The notes under the pieces: model-generated
What the model saw: the letters and a program-made list of their open reading frames with translations, nothing else
What the model was told of the DNA's origin: nothing
The model's database searches: none
Shown here: positions 1-15,304 of the stretch, one piece after another
Layout: the number at the start of each line of letters is the position of its first letter
Numbering within the stretch: the first letter of the stretch is position 1
Source of the DNA: Hoplostethus atlanticus
Taxonomy: Eukaryota > Chordata > Actinopteri > Trachichthyiformes > Trachichthyidae
Length of the DNA stretch: 64,000 nt
Assembly (NCBI GenBank): GCA_034670405.1
Contig: JAXDDX010000016.1
Span: 1,260,501 to 1,324,500 of the forward strand
Reading direction: 5' to 3'
Translations under genes and position numbers: made by a program

Positions 1-120
1 AACCTATGATTATAATCTAGTAAGCCTAAAGCCTACTAAGTATATGTGTGATTCCCACTTTTACTTGAGCTGTAATGGCCAATGGATGTTCAGTGTCAAA
101 TGCCAGAAGCTGCCCGTTAG

Positions 121-149
121 CCCCCCCCCCCCCCCCCCCCAAAAAAAAA
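121..149. repeat. Homopolymer C20 then A9
   Basis: Twenty consecutive C followed by nine A, a slippage-prone site in the presumed u2af2 intron. A real homopolymer or a length error from sequencing cannot be told apart here. Confidence 0.9.
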
Positions 150-817
150 TGCACAGTGGAGTTGCCGTCCTGACACGCAGTTCACTTTGCGGTAGTTTAC
201 TGCACCTGCTAACTAGCATGCAGCCCCAGACATCATGTCAAAACACACTGCACCCACTACCCAGAATTCCACAAGGTATAAACTTTTCCTCAGTTACTAA
301 GCAACCAGTGCAACAGATTCTACTTTTTCCCACATTCATAGATTCACAGCATTTATGTCTTAGTATTAGTTCTTACAATCAGACAGTTTAGTGTCCAACT
401 ATTTTGATAATGTATAATGAAAACAGTCCAATCTGTTTGGTTGGCCAATCAACTGGAGCAGCCATAGTTCATTGGTGTGTTGCTATCACTAAACAACAAC
501 CTCAAGCACGCTTTACTCCTGCATTTGCACAGCACTAAAAATCTATGAAACAAAGTAAGTGTTCCAGTGGCCTGTAGGCAGATTTAGATATCCTTGACAC
601 ATCAGCTGATATCTTCTGAACTTGAAAGGAATCCGAGCTTTCAGGTATACATAGTCAGGTATAGCCAAGGCCTTCTCTATGGATAGATATGATCTCCAGT
701 GTTTGCTGAGTCCCATATAATTAGAGGTGGTGTAGTTCTAATTGTATACAGTGGAAATGTTGGTGAACATCATGTTTGATTTGAGAGAAATGTGAATCCT
801 TTCCAATGTCATTTCAG

Positions 818-853
818 CTCACCAGTCACCCATCCTCAAGAGAATGCTGTAAG
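818..853 (+). other. u2af2: Possible small upstream u2af2 exon
   Basis: A 36-bp segment is bounded by a good acceptor (tract ending TTTCAG) and a donor AAG/gtaata. Its phase joins the next exon (AG + C makes Ser) and would give SPVTHPQENAV ahead of [10 protein letters not shown]. It sits where human U2AF2 has a short linker exon after the RS stretch, but the residue match is weak. It may be a chance splice pair. Nothing else in 1-1281 resembles RS-domain coding sequence. Confidence 0.25.
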
Positions 854-1195
854 GTAATACAGCAAACTAACACAGCTGGTTTGTGCACTATTGCAACACA
901 ACTCCAGTCCCTTTAGTGACCTGCCTCTGATTCTATGTACTATTGACTTAGTGTGTGGACTACTTTGGGGGTTTCTATCCTTCACGTCGATCCATCATGT
1001 TCAGAAAGTTTTACAAAATATTTTTGATCTTTACATTTTCTCAGAAATGTTTTTAACATTTGTTGTATATCTTTTGAAGGCATGATGCAGCATTGCATCT
1101 AGTACTTTACTGCTAAAATAATAGGATATACTTTTACTTGGGGTTAAATGCCTTGAGGATCTATCTCTTGGGGATTCAGTTGAATCAACTGATGA

Positions 1196-4950
<3,755 letters not shown>

Positions 4951-6325
4951 AGGAGACCTGAAGAGAAGAGGGGATGGGGGGGAGGGGGGGAGGGAGGGGG
5001 ACGTATACTGCGCATTTCCAAATCAACCCCCTAGGTCATATGATAGCGCTACATTTCAAGTAGATCTGGGAGTATTAACCATTTGGAGAGTGGCTTTGGT
5101 TGTATCCATTTTATTATTTGAGATCTACATGAAATGTCTAGCGGTTATGTCAAAACAGATTTGGTATTGGAAGAAGACAAGAATCGGGGAGGGTTTGTAT
5201 TCCGTCAAAAACAAAGAGGGTTGGGTTTGGGTGTTGGGGAGGGGGTTGAAGATTTTTGTGAAATGTGTGTAGTAACAGGTCTGGGGTGGGGTTCAACCAT
5301 TTTTATACTTTGTGAGAAAGGGATGTCATTTTGGGTGGGAGGGGGGTGCCACACTTAAAGGTTTGTATTTAAACGGAGATGGCCTGTTTTAAGTACACAA
5401 GGAAGAAGTTGCGGCAGGAAAGTAACTATTCTGTTCCAGAAAAACGATGGAAAACGGGGGAGCATTCATTTGTGATAGGGAGGTGACTGGGAGATGGAGA
5501 GGAAGATGAGGGCATTTCATTTGACCATCTAATGTAGATATAGTAACATCAACTTCAGTTTTACCATCTTCATTAGAAGGGTGTGAGGAGACAGCCTTGT
5601 TTTGTCAGTTAAGATTATTTTTTCCATGTTTGGACTTGCTCGAGTTCCTTTATTTTCATCAGACTACTGCCCCCCCTCAGCATGATTGTTAGAGAAACTG
5701 TTTTCATATTGGACTCTATCTGAATGTCGACTGTTGTTCCAATACTGTGTGTGTGTGTGTAGCTTCACTGATTTGAGCTGTAGTATCACCTTGTATTGAG
5801 GCAGCAGAATCACAGGATGAACTACAGAAAAGTAAATTTTCAATTATGCCAATTTGTGTTCTGTTTTTTTGTTGCTAAAATATTTTTCACATCCATCTTT
5901 TGTGCACCACTTTTAGCAGAAGAGATCAGTTTAGTCCTGAATACTTTAACAGGAAGAAAACCATAGAAGAATAGCAGACTCCTTATGAAGTTGGCAGTTG
6001 TGAATTTTAGGAGGCAAACATTCGACTGGTATTTAATTGGGATTGGGATTTATCTGTTCCTGACCAAAAAGCCTTAATGTTACTTTTTCATGTCTGAGTC
6101 AATTAGCAAAAGAAACAAGTTAGGCTTTACCCCTCTATAAATCTTTGTCTGTGTGTTCATACATGTCACTCTTTCATGCTTCAGCATTGCATTTCTAATT
6201 TTCATTCTCCCTTATTCACCAACAAATCTGGGATGTAAAATAGAAAAAGTGTTGGACCCGTTTTTCTGTACAACATCTCACCTCTTTCACAAGACCAAAT
6301 AAACTCATGACTAATACCAACGACT
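4951..6325 (+). other. u2af2: u2af2 3' UTR
   Basis: From the TAG stop to just past the AATAAA at 6298. It includes G-rich stretches at 4975-5000 and 5160-5350 and AT-rich sequence before the signal. The 3' end is inferred from the signal, not from transcript data. Confidence 0.65.
6298..6303 (+). terminator. Polyadenylation signal of u2af2
   Basis: Canonical AATAAA about 1.35 kb after the u2af2 stop, followed by a T/G-containing stretch. It is the first canonical signal on this strand after the stop. Confidence 0.6.
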
Positions 6326-9302
6326 CATGTTGTACTGCTGACTGCTGAAGGGCAGTATACTACAGAGTGGAACCAAAACGTCACAGCTTTTTTGTATTCC
6401 GCTAACTCCCAGTCTGGCTTGAGAAACGGGGGTGAATTGATAGCTGATGGTGATTAAACGTAAACATGGACACTTGGTTAATGGTCAGAAGGAGACTAAA
6501 TTGAAAATTGAAAAAAGTAACGCCTGCACACAAAGAAATCTCATCAGACATCTATTGGTGTTTCTGTCTGATGGACCTTTGTCACTATATAGATAAAACC
6601 ATTGACATTTACTAACCATGATTTTATCAGCCACTGATTTAGCCGTAGGATGTGAATTTTCGCTAATTCTGAGCAAGAAGTAGTTGTTGAATGTTCATGA
6701 TAGAGCTGTCTGCCCATATGTACTTCCACTGAACCTACTTTCCTCTCATCTCCCTCATCTTCTGCCCTTGTTTCTGAGGACCACCTGTTCACGCCCTAGG
6801 GGCTTGAGAACTACGCTTTCGTTTGATACTTTGGGTTGCTTAAAACAGAGCTAAAGAGAGATTGACCGTGTCAGTGAAAATACTTTGGAAATGTTAATCC
6901 TTTATGAAATTTGCTTTTTCAGTGTCACCATGTCATTTCTTTTTTTTTTTTCTCTGAAAAATGTGATTTCTTAAGTGAATTAATGGAATTTAAAAAATGC
7001 TAAAACCACATCTAGTTTATAATAGCAGAAACAATCTTTCATTTGTCCAATTTTGTTTTCAAATGTTGATTAAAAACTGAATTTACATGATGCCTTTTCT
7101 CTTTTTGCTTCTGTTGTGCGCACCCGCACTGCACCACAGTTTTATATAGCCACCGGGTGATGAGATTCACTGTTAATTATGGAGATGGAGTCATGTGTAG
7201 TCGGTTCCATTCGTTTTGTGGCATAATTTATAGGATTATGTGGTTAATGGTAATGTCCAAATGATGGAGCTATTTCCCACCTACAAAAGTTACTCCATTA
7301 GATAGTCCACAAAATATGGCATCTGTATTTTCATGTCGCGCTGCGTCGAATTCACACCTCTTGAAAGACATTATGGGTTATTTAGAAACATTTAGAAACA
7401 TCTTGTGTTTTACAGCATGTTGTAAAACATGCTCATGCAATGTAGCAGCATCCATGGCTGCAGTGTCAAAATCCACCCAAAAGTCAACTGAAGTAAATTA
7501 AAGGGAAAGTGGTTGTTTTGAGTGGACTTTCCCTTTTCATTTAATTTCAGTCAGTCAAGAGGAGGACAAAGTCTTGGTCAATAGCAATAAGTGCCATAAA
7601 GACCATGCCCACCTGGGATTTATCCAAGAGGGAATTCCTGTAAAACAGTTCCAGGAAAGCAATGATTCTCTGACATGAAATAATGTCCTGTGTCAGCTCT
7701 ATACAGCCCATCTCCGTCTGCATCGCTGCACCCCACTGCACAATACCCAGCAGCAGTGCCACTGATGCATCCTGTTCCCTATGGGCACAGATGAAGAGTC
7801 AGCTCTCCCCCACTATAGGAGGCATATCACCGAGAGGAAAGAGGCAAAAATGACCATACCCCCGTTGGAACTAAGGAAATGCAGTAGTACCTCATGTGGG
7901 ACCTAATGAAAGTGGTTTTCACAGCCCTCCCCAGGCCTGATGCTGCAGTGTGGATTGTAAATGCATTATCGCCCTCTAGTGGTGAACGGAGAACTCTGTT
8001 GATGGTCATTGTCATTCCAGGCTGCACCTCCCCATTGATCTTCATTCAGAAAGATAGAACACTGCAGCACTGGGAGAGAGCAACACTAAAGTAAAGGATG
8101 GATGCAGTAGTGTGTGTGTATAGGTATGTCAGTTTACATGTACACGTAGGCATGTATGTGAGTTTGTGTGTGTGTGTGTGTGTGTCTGATAATATCATAG
8201 AGAAGTTAATCAGGCAAATATTCTCAGTCAGACCATCACTTTGCACCAGCTGTGGTGTGTAAGTGTGTGTGGGGGTGTGTGTGCATGGGTGCAAGCATGC
8301 ATGTGTTTTATGAAGGAGCGTACACGTGTGTTGGAGCATCAATCAGTGTGGTGCTGACAGGGGGGCTTTGAGTGATGTGTAGAAAAGAGCCCAAGGTTGT
8401 TCATCAGCATGCTGTATATTATTGATGGCCTCTCTATTCATTTCATTTGGCGGCGAGCTGGAGATATACAATTAGAAGCAAAGGCATTTCATAGGTAAAG
8501 GAATGGACACACACCAAAATAAGTAGTTGTTCTCCAAAGGAATCAGTTTAATGGCTGTCATGTATTAGGTACAAACACTTTTCAGTGAGAAGGAAGAGGG
8601 CTGGACCGCTCTGGGCCTCCTAGGTGTGTATGCTTGTTTTTATTACAGCCTACAGCCGGTGTTGTTACAGCCTTCAACCGCTCGCTCTAATCTCCCTCCC
8701 TCTCTCTGTCTCTCTGTCCCTTGCTCACTCTCAGCTTGCATCACAGTCCTTTCACTCTCTGCACGTTTTCTATCATTTTTCTCACTCTCTCTCTCTCTCT
8801 CCCCACCTCCCTCCCCTCCTTCACCCTGCCCTCCCCAGAGTGTGTGGCTGGCCACGGTGGCTGGCCTGTCTTCTCAGTGTGCCACGTATGTAACCTAAAC
8901 TGTGGAGCAGCCAAGCAGAGGGCTGGGCCACGAGGAAGCTGTGGAACAGTGACTTGCGGGTAGAGTTCCCCCCCCTCTCAAATCTCCCCAGACCTTGTTA
9001 CGTTGAGGAATGGAATAGGACTGCACACTTTCATTTTCCCTCAAAACAAACCGCCTTCACTGTCAGCAAGTGTAGTCCACCACCGTGTCTGTCTCTGCAA
9101 AGTCTGTGCAGTATCTTCCTCTCTCTCTCTCTCTTTCTCTCTGTCTCTCTATCTGTCTCTCACCTTCCCTGTCATATTCTCACTTTCCTATCAACAGTGT
9201 ATTATGTGTTGCTGTAAAACGCTGCCCTGCCCCTTTCATATAAACACAGGCTCCTCCTTCACCCTCACTTAATGTCATTAACAGGTGGCTGTCTAAAATA
9301 GA

Positions 9303-9328
9303 CACACACACACACACACACACACACA
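9303..9328. repeat. (CA)n microsatellite
   Basis: Uninterrupted CA dinucleotide run in the u2af2-cacng6 intergenic region. Confidence 0.9.
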
Positions 9329-9813
9329 GATACAGACATGTTTTTATTCACGCTGGCAGCGGCTGTCGTCATGGAGGTGGACCACCCTGCAGCACCTTGG
9401 ACCCAAACCACTGATTTAAGGTTTCAAACATATACTGCACTACGGCCGCGTCGAGGTTGAGCACACGCTGCAGGCACCGTCTGAGGGGCAAACGCCAATG
9501 CATACACATTTAATCATCAACAGTCCTAGCCCATCCAGCAGCAACCCCCTCCCCTCTTACACTCTCTTTCCATAACCCTTATGTACCTCCCTCCCACCCC
9601 TTTTCCTCTCTCTCTCTCTCTCACTCCCTCACCAACTCTCCCACCACCACTCTCCCCCTCTATTAAGTTTCAAGCGTCTCTCCCTCCGAACTGAACAACA
9701 TACACCAAACAGGTCAGACTTCTTCTTCTTCTTTTCGCTCAAGTGCATTTAGCCAGATCTTTGCTTTTTTTTAACCTCACGTGTCACACAGGTGGCAGTG
9801 GCTGTTGTTGCTG

Positions 9814-9815
<2 letters not shown>

Positions 9816-9897
<82 letters not shown>
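9816..9897. repeat. (GA)n microsatellite
   Basis: About 80 bp of GA dinucleotide with three short interruptions (AAACA, GACA), the longest purine tract of this intergenic region. Confidence 0.95.
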
Positions 9898-9901
<4 letters not shown>

Positions 9902-10469
9902 CTCATTTTCACAACCGCAGATGTTTGCCTCATAAAATGTGCCAGCAGTGAATGTGCTCAACTGCTCTATAACTGATGTCAGTGCACCATGCCTGCTGTT
10001 GCTTCATCAACCCCTGTTGGATCATTTGCACAAAAAAGAAAGGCGTTTTCATGTTCCTGATCATCTTTCATTACATGAGAAATCATTTGTGTGTGTTATC
10101 CCCCCCGCTGAGTAGCCCCGGCACGCTCTGACCCATCTGATCATCCTGTGGTTGATATGGATGTAATGTGATCAAGGTGTCATTCTATGACCACAGATCT
10201 GGCTGTCAGCAGCTGCAGCCATGATGTTCTCTATTAAATTCAATGTTAGATGAGTATTTGTGGGCGCTATCTATAGCTGTGGTTTATATGTGTTATGTGT
10301 TAGCATGCTGGGCTTTTTGTCTTTTGGTTGGCGATTTATGTGACTCTCTCCATGCCAGGGGGTTGTACGCTTTCAGTACGCCTGCTGTCTGTGACCTTTT
10401 CCCCTGCTCGTTTGTCGACGGTTACTAGTTTGCAGGACGCGCATAAAACACAACCCAGATAGAAGACTG

Positions 10470-10590
10470 ATATTGAATCAACATTGAAATATAGCATTGA
10501 TTGATCAGTTTTGCATCCTGAAATAATGTTCAATGTTATTTCAATCAATGTGACTCATTGATTTAACATCAAATTGACATTGAAACAATA
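10470..10590. repeat. Patch of ATTGA/CAATG direct and inverted motifs
   Basis: Variants of ATTGAAATA, CATTGATTGA, CAATGTTATTTCAAT and ACATTGAAAC recur in both orientations within 120 bp. It may be a degraded short tandem repeat or part of a small non-autonomous element. No clear ends were found. Confidence 0.5.
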
Positions 10591-11294
10591 CAAAATTCAC
10601 CCTGCTTTACACACAGCAGGACTCCATGGTGACGAGCCAGTAAAATCCTTTCAATCTGAGACCAAGTGGGACTGCAACTGACATGGTTTTCAGCTAAACT
10701 TCTGCCACTCGATATAAACGTCTCAATTCACATCATTCATTTGTATGTATTGTATTATACAGATTGTGCAGTTGCATTCTTAATAAAACTACATTTTAAA
10801 TAAATGTTGAAAGAGGTTTTATTTCCTTTTCTTGAGTTGCTGACTTGTTAGCTGATGTTGGCTCAGCATTATATCAGGGTGCAAAACTGTTGCTACAATG
10901 TTAGCCTGCTATCTGAGTTGTAATTGATGGCTGCACGCGGCGCATTGCCTATGCACAACCTCAAATCCCAGCATCTGTCGCCTGTTAGCGCCAAACTCTG
11001 ATTCAAGCAAGCCACCAACTGTGTGTGACCTGCTGTCCTAGTGTTGCCTGCTTCTTGGCCCAGGCCTGTTGCCTCCACTATGTGACCTGCTTGACTGCAC
11101 GGCGGAGTTAATTACTGCAGCGCCCGCTCTGTCAGAGGGTCCAGGCTTGAATTATCACCTCTCATACACGCCGCGCATGGTGGCCCCGCCGTTGTACCCC
11201 GTCACTCACGCTGTTTAAGCTGTTACCTCTCACTCTCTGTTTGGAATAACAGAAACAACTCTATGAGCCAGGACTCACCTACAGTACATATGCC

Positions 11295-11330
<36 letters not shown>

Positions 11331-12290
11331 AGAAACGCACACAGGCACACAAATACACACACATGCACACTCAAAAAAAAGACAGGCATGGCAAAAGACT
11401 TCCAGTGTTTGCCGGTACATGTAATGCAGGAGAGGAGGTATTTCTGGCTGCCCAATATCCCCTCAGATGAAAGGGGATCTGTGTTTAAGCCACAGATACC
11501 TGATTCGGGAAGAACCCTGTTGTCAGCTCCACCGGGAAAATAGAAAATGGACGGTCCAGTCTGGCACCGCGGTGTTGCCACTCACCTTGATCCCAGCAAC
11601 CAACCAACTGGAATACCTCGAAGCAGGACATCATCCAGCCCTATTGTTTCCTCATCTGAACTGGAATCTGCCTTTCAGTGAAATGCCATATGGCTTATCC
11701 GTCGGCTGGCGTGGAGCATGGTCATGTGGCTTTTTTTTTTTACGAGGGAATAGACGCTGATAAAGATGTTGGAAATGAAATATTATAATGGTGATGAAAG
11801 GATTTTTTTGCTCTTGTGAAACATATGCTGGCTGCTCTTTCATCGTTCTCTCTCATCTTCTCTCTTTCAGAGGGTTGGAGGAAAAACAGACGCCGGCCCT
11901 CCTGGTCTCTCCCTTCCGTCTCTCCTCGTTTTTATCATTACCTTACTTCGTCCGCCACCTACTTCTGTGCAGCTCTGTCCATATCGCTCTCTGTTCCCTC
12001 TCCTCAAACCCCCTGCTTTTTCTTGATCCTCTGTTCGTTCTGTCCAGTTTTCATCCAACTATCCGTCCAACAACCCACCTAAAACTTTGCTGTGTTTCAG
12101 TTCCTCTCCTCTTTTTCAATACGTTGTTTTCGTTACAGGCAAAGCTGCACCCATATCCACCCCAAAGCGTACCCCGTTTTCCTCAACCCATCATTTTCTT
12201 ACCTTTTCTCCTCCCATCTCTTCATCTATCTGCTCCTCCCCTTTTTGACCTCTGCGTGCCCCCGACACCCTCTAGCTAGTTGAGATCAGC

Positions 12291-14465
12291 ATGTGGTCCA
12301 ACTTCTTTGTGCAGCAGGATGAGGAGGGTCGCATCGGGGTGGCAGGGGCCGGCCCAGGTGGGGGGTTGGGAGGCCTGTCGGGAATGAAAGGTGGGCGGGG
12401 TCAGCGACGGAGCCACAAGATGAGTGACAGCCAGGAGGGGAAGATCAAGCTGGCCTTTTTCGTGTCTATCGTCGGCGTGACCCTGACCGTGCTCGGCGTG
12501 GGGACAGAGTTTTGGGTGGAGCTGGCCCAACCGAAGAACTTCAGCAGTAACCAGACCTGCCAGACGGCCCATTATGGCCTCTGGAAGGGCTGCACCCGGA
12601 CCCTCTGGGTGGCCGACATAGACCCGGAGAGAACAAGCTGCGGCCCCGCTGATCTACCTGGAGGTGAGACGTCTGGCCGGTGTGTGTGTCTGTGCGTCTG
12701 CGTTTGTAACTTTGTGTTTATCTGTCTCCGTCTGGGAGGTGAGCAGGTGAGGTTTCTGTATTTGTTTCTCTGACTGCTCATGTCTGCTTTTTCTGCAAAC
12801 GAATTGCCTGGTCATGCAAGCTTACCTCAAGGCTGCCCCTCATGCTGCTTTATCTGCCTCCCTAATAATGAAAGTGAATTAATATGGAAAAGGGCCAAGA
12901 GGCGTTTTTGAAAAGGTTGCAAATTGTTGACATCATCGAGGAGAAAGTGTGTACACCTCATCTCCATGATGTTTCCTCGCCGTCACCGCTGATCTGAAAA
13001 CAGAGGGAGCAGGCATAACTAATAGGGTGTATGCCCACTGGGGATATGCATGCACTTTTATCTGAGCCCACAGAGGAATGGGGAAGGCTACAGCATCACC
13101 ACAGGTCTAAAATAACATATGAACATCCCTCTGACGCGCTCTACACATTTGAGCATTATATTTGAGATCTTTTGCCCTGTGTTTATGTGTGTATCCATTG
13201 TAAACCCTGCAAAGCGATAGAGAGAGGATCGTTGTGTATGTGAGGCTGCCTGCATATGTATGTATCTAGGTCATCCTACAGATAATGTGCAAATTGAGTC
13301 ATTAAAGAAATACGATGCTCTGAAACCGATCCAGTGGAATGAAACAATGTGGCTTACAGCAGGACCACGCTGAAACTGTTTTCAAAATCTGCTATCGTAT
13401 CAACCGGTATCAGCACGCAGATACAGGTAGCATAATATTACAGTGGTGGTATAATGAAACATTGTCGATTTCAAGGTCTTCCCTCGACTAGGCGCCAGAA
13501 CATTTGCGCACATAGTATAGACAAGGTGTAAAGGGGCCAGCCACAGGTTTACTGTGTTGATGAGCATCCATGTTTAGTGTTGTGACAGCACTTTCTAGAT
13601 GCACTCACGAGCCGTTTATTCCGCCCGACCGCTGTTAGGTTCTCCAGTGTGTGTCGCTTATCTGCACAATGACCTATTTCTGTCTGAAAAGCTAGTCCGG
13701 AGATGGAGCGAGGCAGGTATGGGAAGAACTCAGATAGGGATAGGCAAGGCAGGCTTATGAGGGACCGCTCCTGTAATCACCGCCTATCTCGGGGAATCTG
13801 CTGAGACACAGCCAGGACTAAAGAAACTGTATGACAGCAGAAATAACTCTCCCCGTATAGCAGAGGTATATGCACATACAAAACATAGAATGGTGTTTCA
13901 CAAGGCTGTGTTTTTTTCTGTCCGGTTTTTTGAGGGCTAATTCATCTTGCCCATCTCAGTATGCTGTAGCTGCTTCTCTCTGAGCGAGCGTGTCTAGCTT
14001 GGTTGATAAACATCTACGGCTCAAAGACGGTCTGTGGGTGTCTGAGAGCAGCCAGGATGCTTTCTGACAATCTCTCTCGCACGTCCAGGCCCTGTTGGCC
14101 AACACCGCCTGTCACAGACGGCTGTGGGCTTGACATGTTTGGAGGAAAACAACTGTTTCCGCTATCTCTGCGTCTCTGTTTCACATTCCTGTTTACATGC
14201 CCCTGGCTCCTGTCCCTGGCACAGAACGTCCCACCGAATTCCTGACTGTCATCTTAAGACCGGCTATCTATCTCCACTGCCTGCTGGAGAGGAGCATGAT
14301 GGCTCAATGATTAGAGCCTCAGCAGGGGCCCAGACAGAGAGCAGAATCAGTTCTCCATGATAGCATGTAAAGAGCAGTGTCCATAGTTTCCAATCAAATA
14401 TGTCCGTATGTGTCTAAGTGTGCCCTGTGCCCTTATTTGTCCATGTATCCCTTTGTGTCTGTGTT

Positions 14466-14507
<42 letters not shown>

Positions 14508-15260
14508 ATTTTGTATGCACGTGCACGTGTGCGAGCATGTGGTCATCCTTAACCACATCAGTCAGTGGCTGAAACTCATCACTATGCTGCTTGTGAAGCC
14601 GAGCAGAATCTGACTACTTCACAGTTTTTGTCTAAATATAGAGAAGGGGGGGGAGACGGGGGAGAGCCGTGGAGGAAGAGGGAGAGACGGGGACAGAGGG
14701 AGAGTGTATGTCTAATGCAGTATTAACCAAGCCTCTCTGTTCCTCCCCCTCTTACTCTTGACATCTCCTGCTCCTTTCACCTCCTTCTCCATCTGTGGCG
14801 CCCTCTCTCTCTCTCCCCACCTTCACCACCCCTCCATCTGCCTCCCCCCCTTCCTCTCACGGTTCCTTCCCTTCTACCTCATTCCTCTGACCCTCTATCC
14901 GTTCCTTGAATCCTCTCCTCTGCCAGCCTCCTCGTTATTTGCTCACCCCTGCATATCCTCTTCCCCTCACTTCTCTGTCTGCAGCTCTCTATTTCTCTCC
15001 TCCCCCTCCATCTGCCCCATCTTCCCTGTCTACCTCTCCTTCTCCCCCTCTTCCATCCACCCTCTGTGTTTTGCTGTCTTTCACTCTCTCTGGCGGCACC
15101 ATATGTGCGGTGCTGGGGAGTGTGTGTGTGGAGCGAGTGTGTGTCTCTGGGTATTCCAGCTACCGCTCCACACTTGGATATAAATAGGAATGATGCCTGG
15201 GAGGACAGAGTGCATGGATGCATAGGAGGCACATCATAGAGGACCAGCAGCCATCCATAG

Positions 15261-15304
<44 letters not shown>

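Larger units (their letters stand above)
6326..12290. other. Intergenic region between u2af2 and cacng6
   Basis: No protein-coding gene recognised on either strand. It contains (GT)n near 8160, CT-rich sequence at 8700-8820 and 9110-9160, (CA)n at 9303-9328, a long (GA)n at 9816-9897, a patch of ATTGA/CAATG direct and inverted motifs at 10470-10590, (CA)n at 11298-11328, and a short hairpin AGCATGTT-gtaa-AACATGCT near 7415. The cacng6 promoter and any 5' UTR exon should lie at its right end, but I could not fix a start site. Confidence 0.6.

Noticed and set aside
8046..8342. Frames rich in CVCV or HTHT across the window (for example here, 14377, 29211, 45427 and 63105)
   Set aside because: They are translations of (CA)n/(GT)n microsatellites.
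9389..9409. RE1-like sequence upstream of cacng6
   Set aside because: Only the CAGCACC and GGAC cores match (about 13 of 21 positions) and the right half-site is missing.
11788..12279. 163-codon plus-strand frame just ahead of cacng6
   Set aside because: It is pyrimidine-rich with no recognisable domain or homologue. It more likely reflects 5' flanking or UTR sequence low in stop codons.
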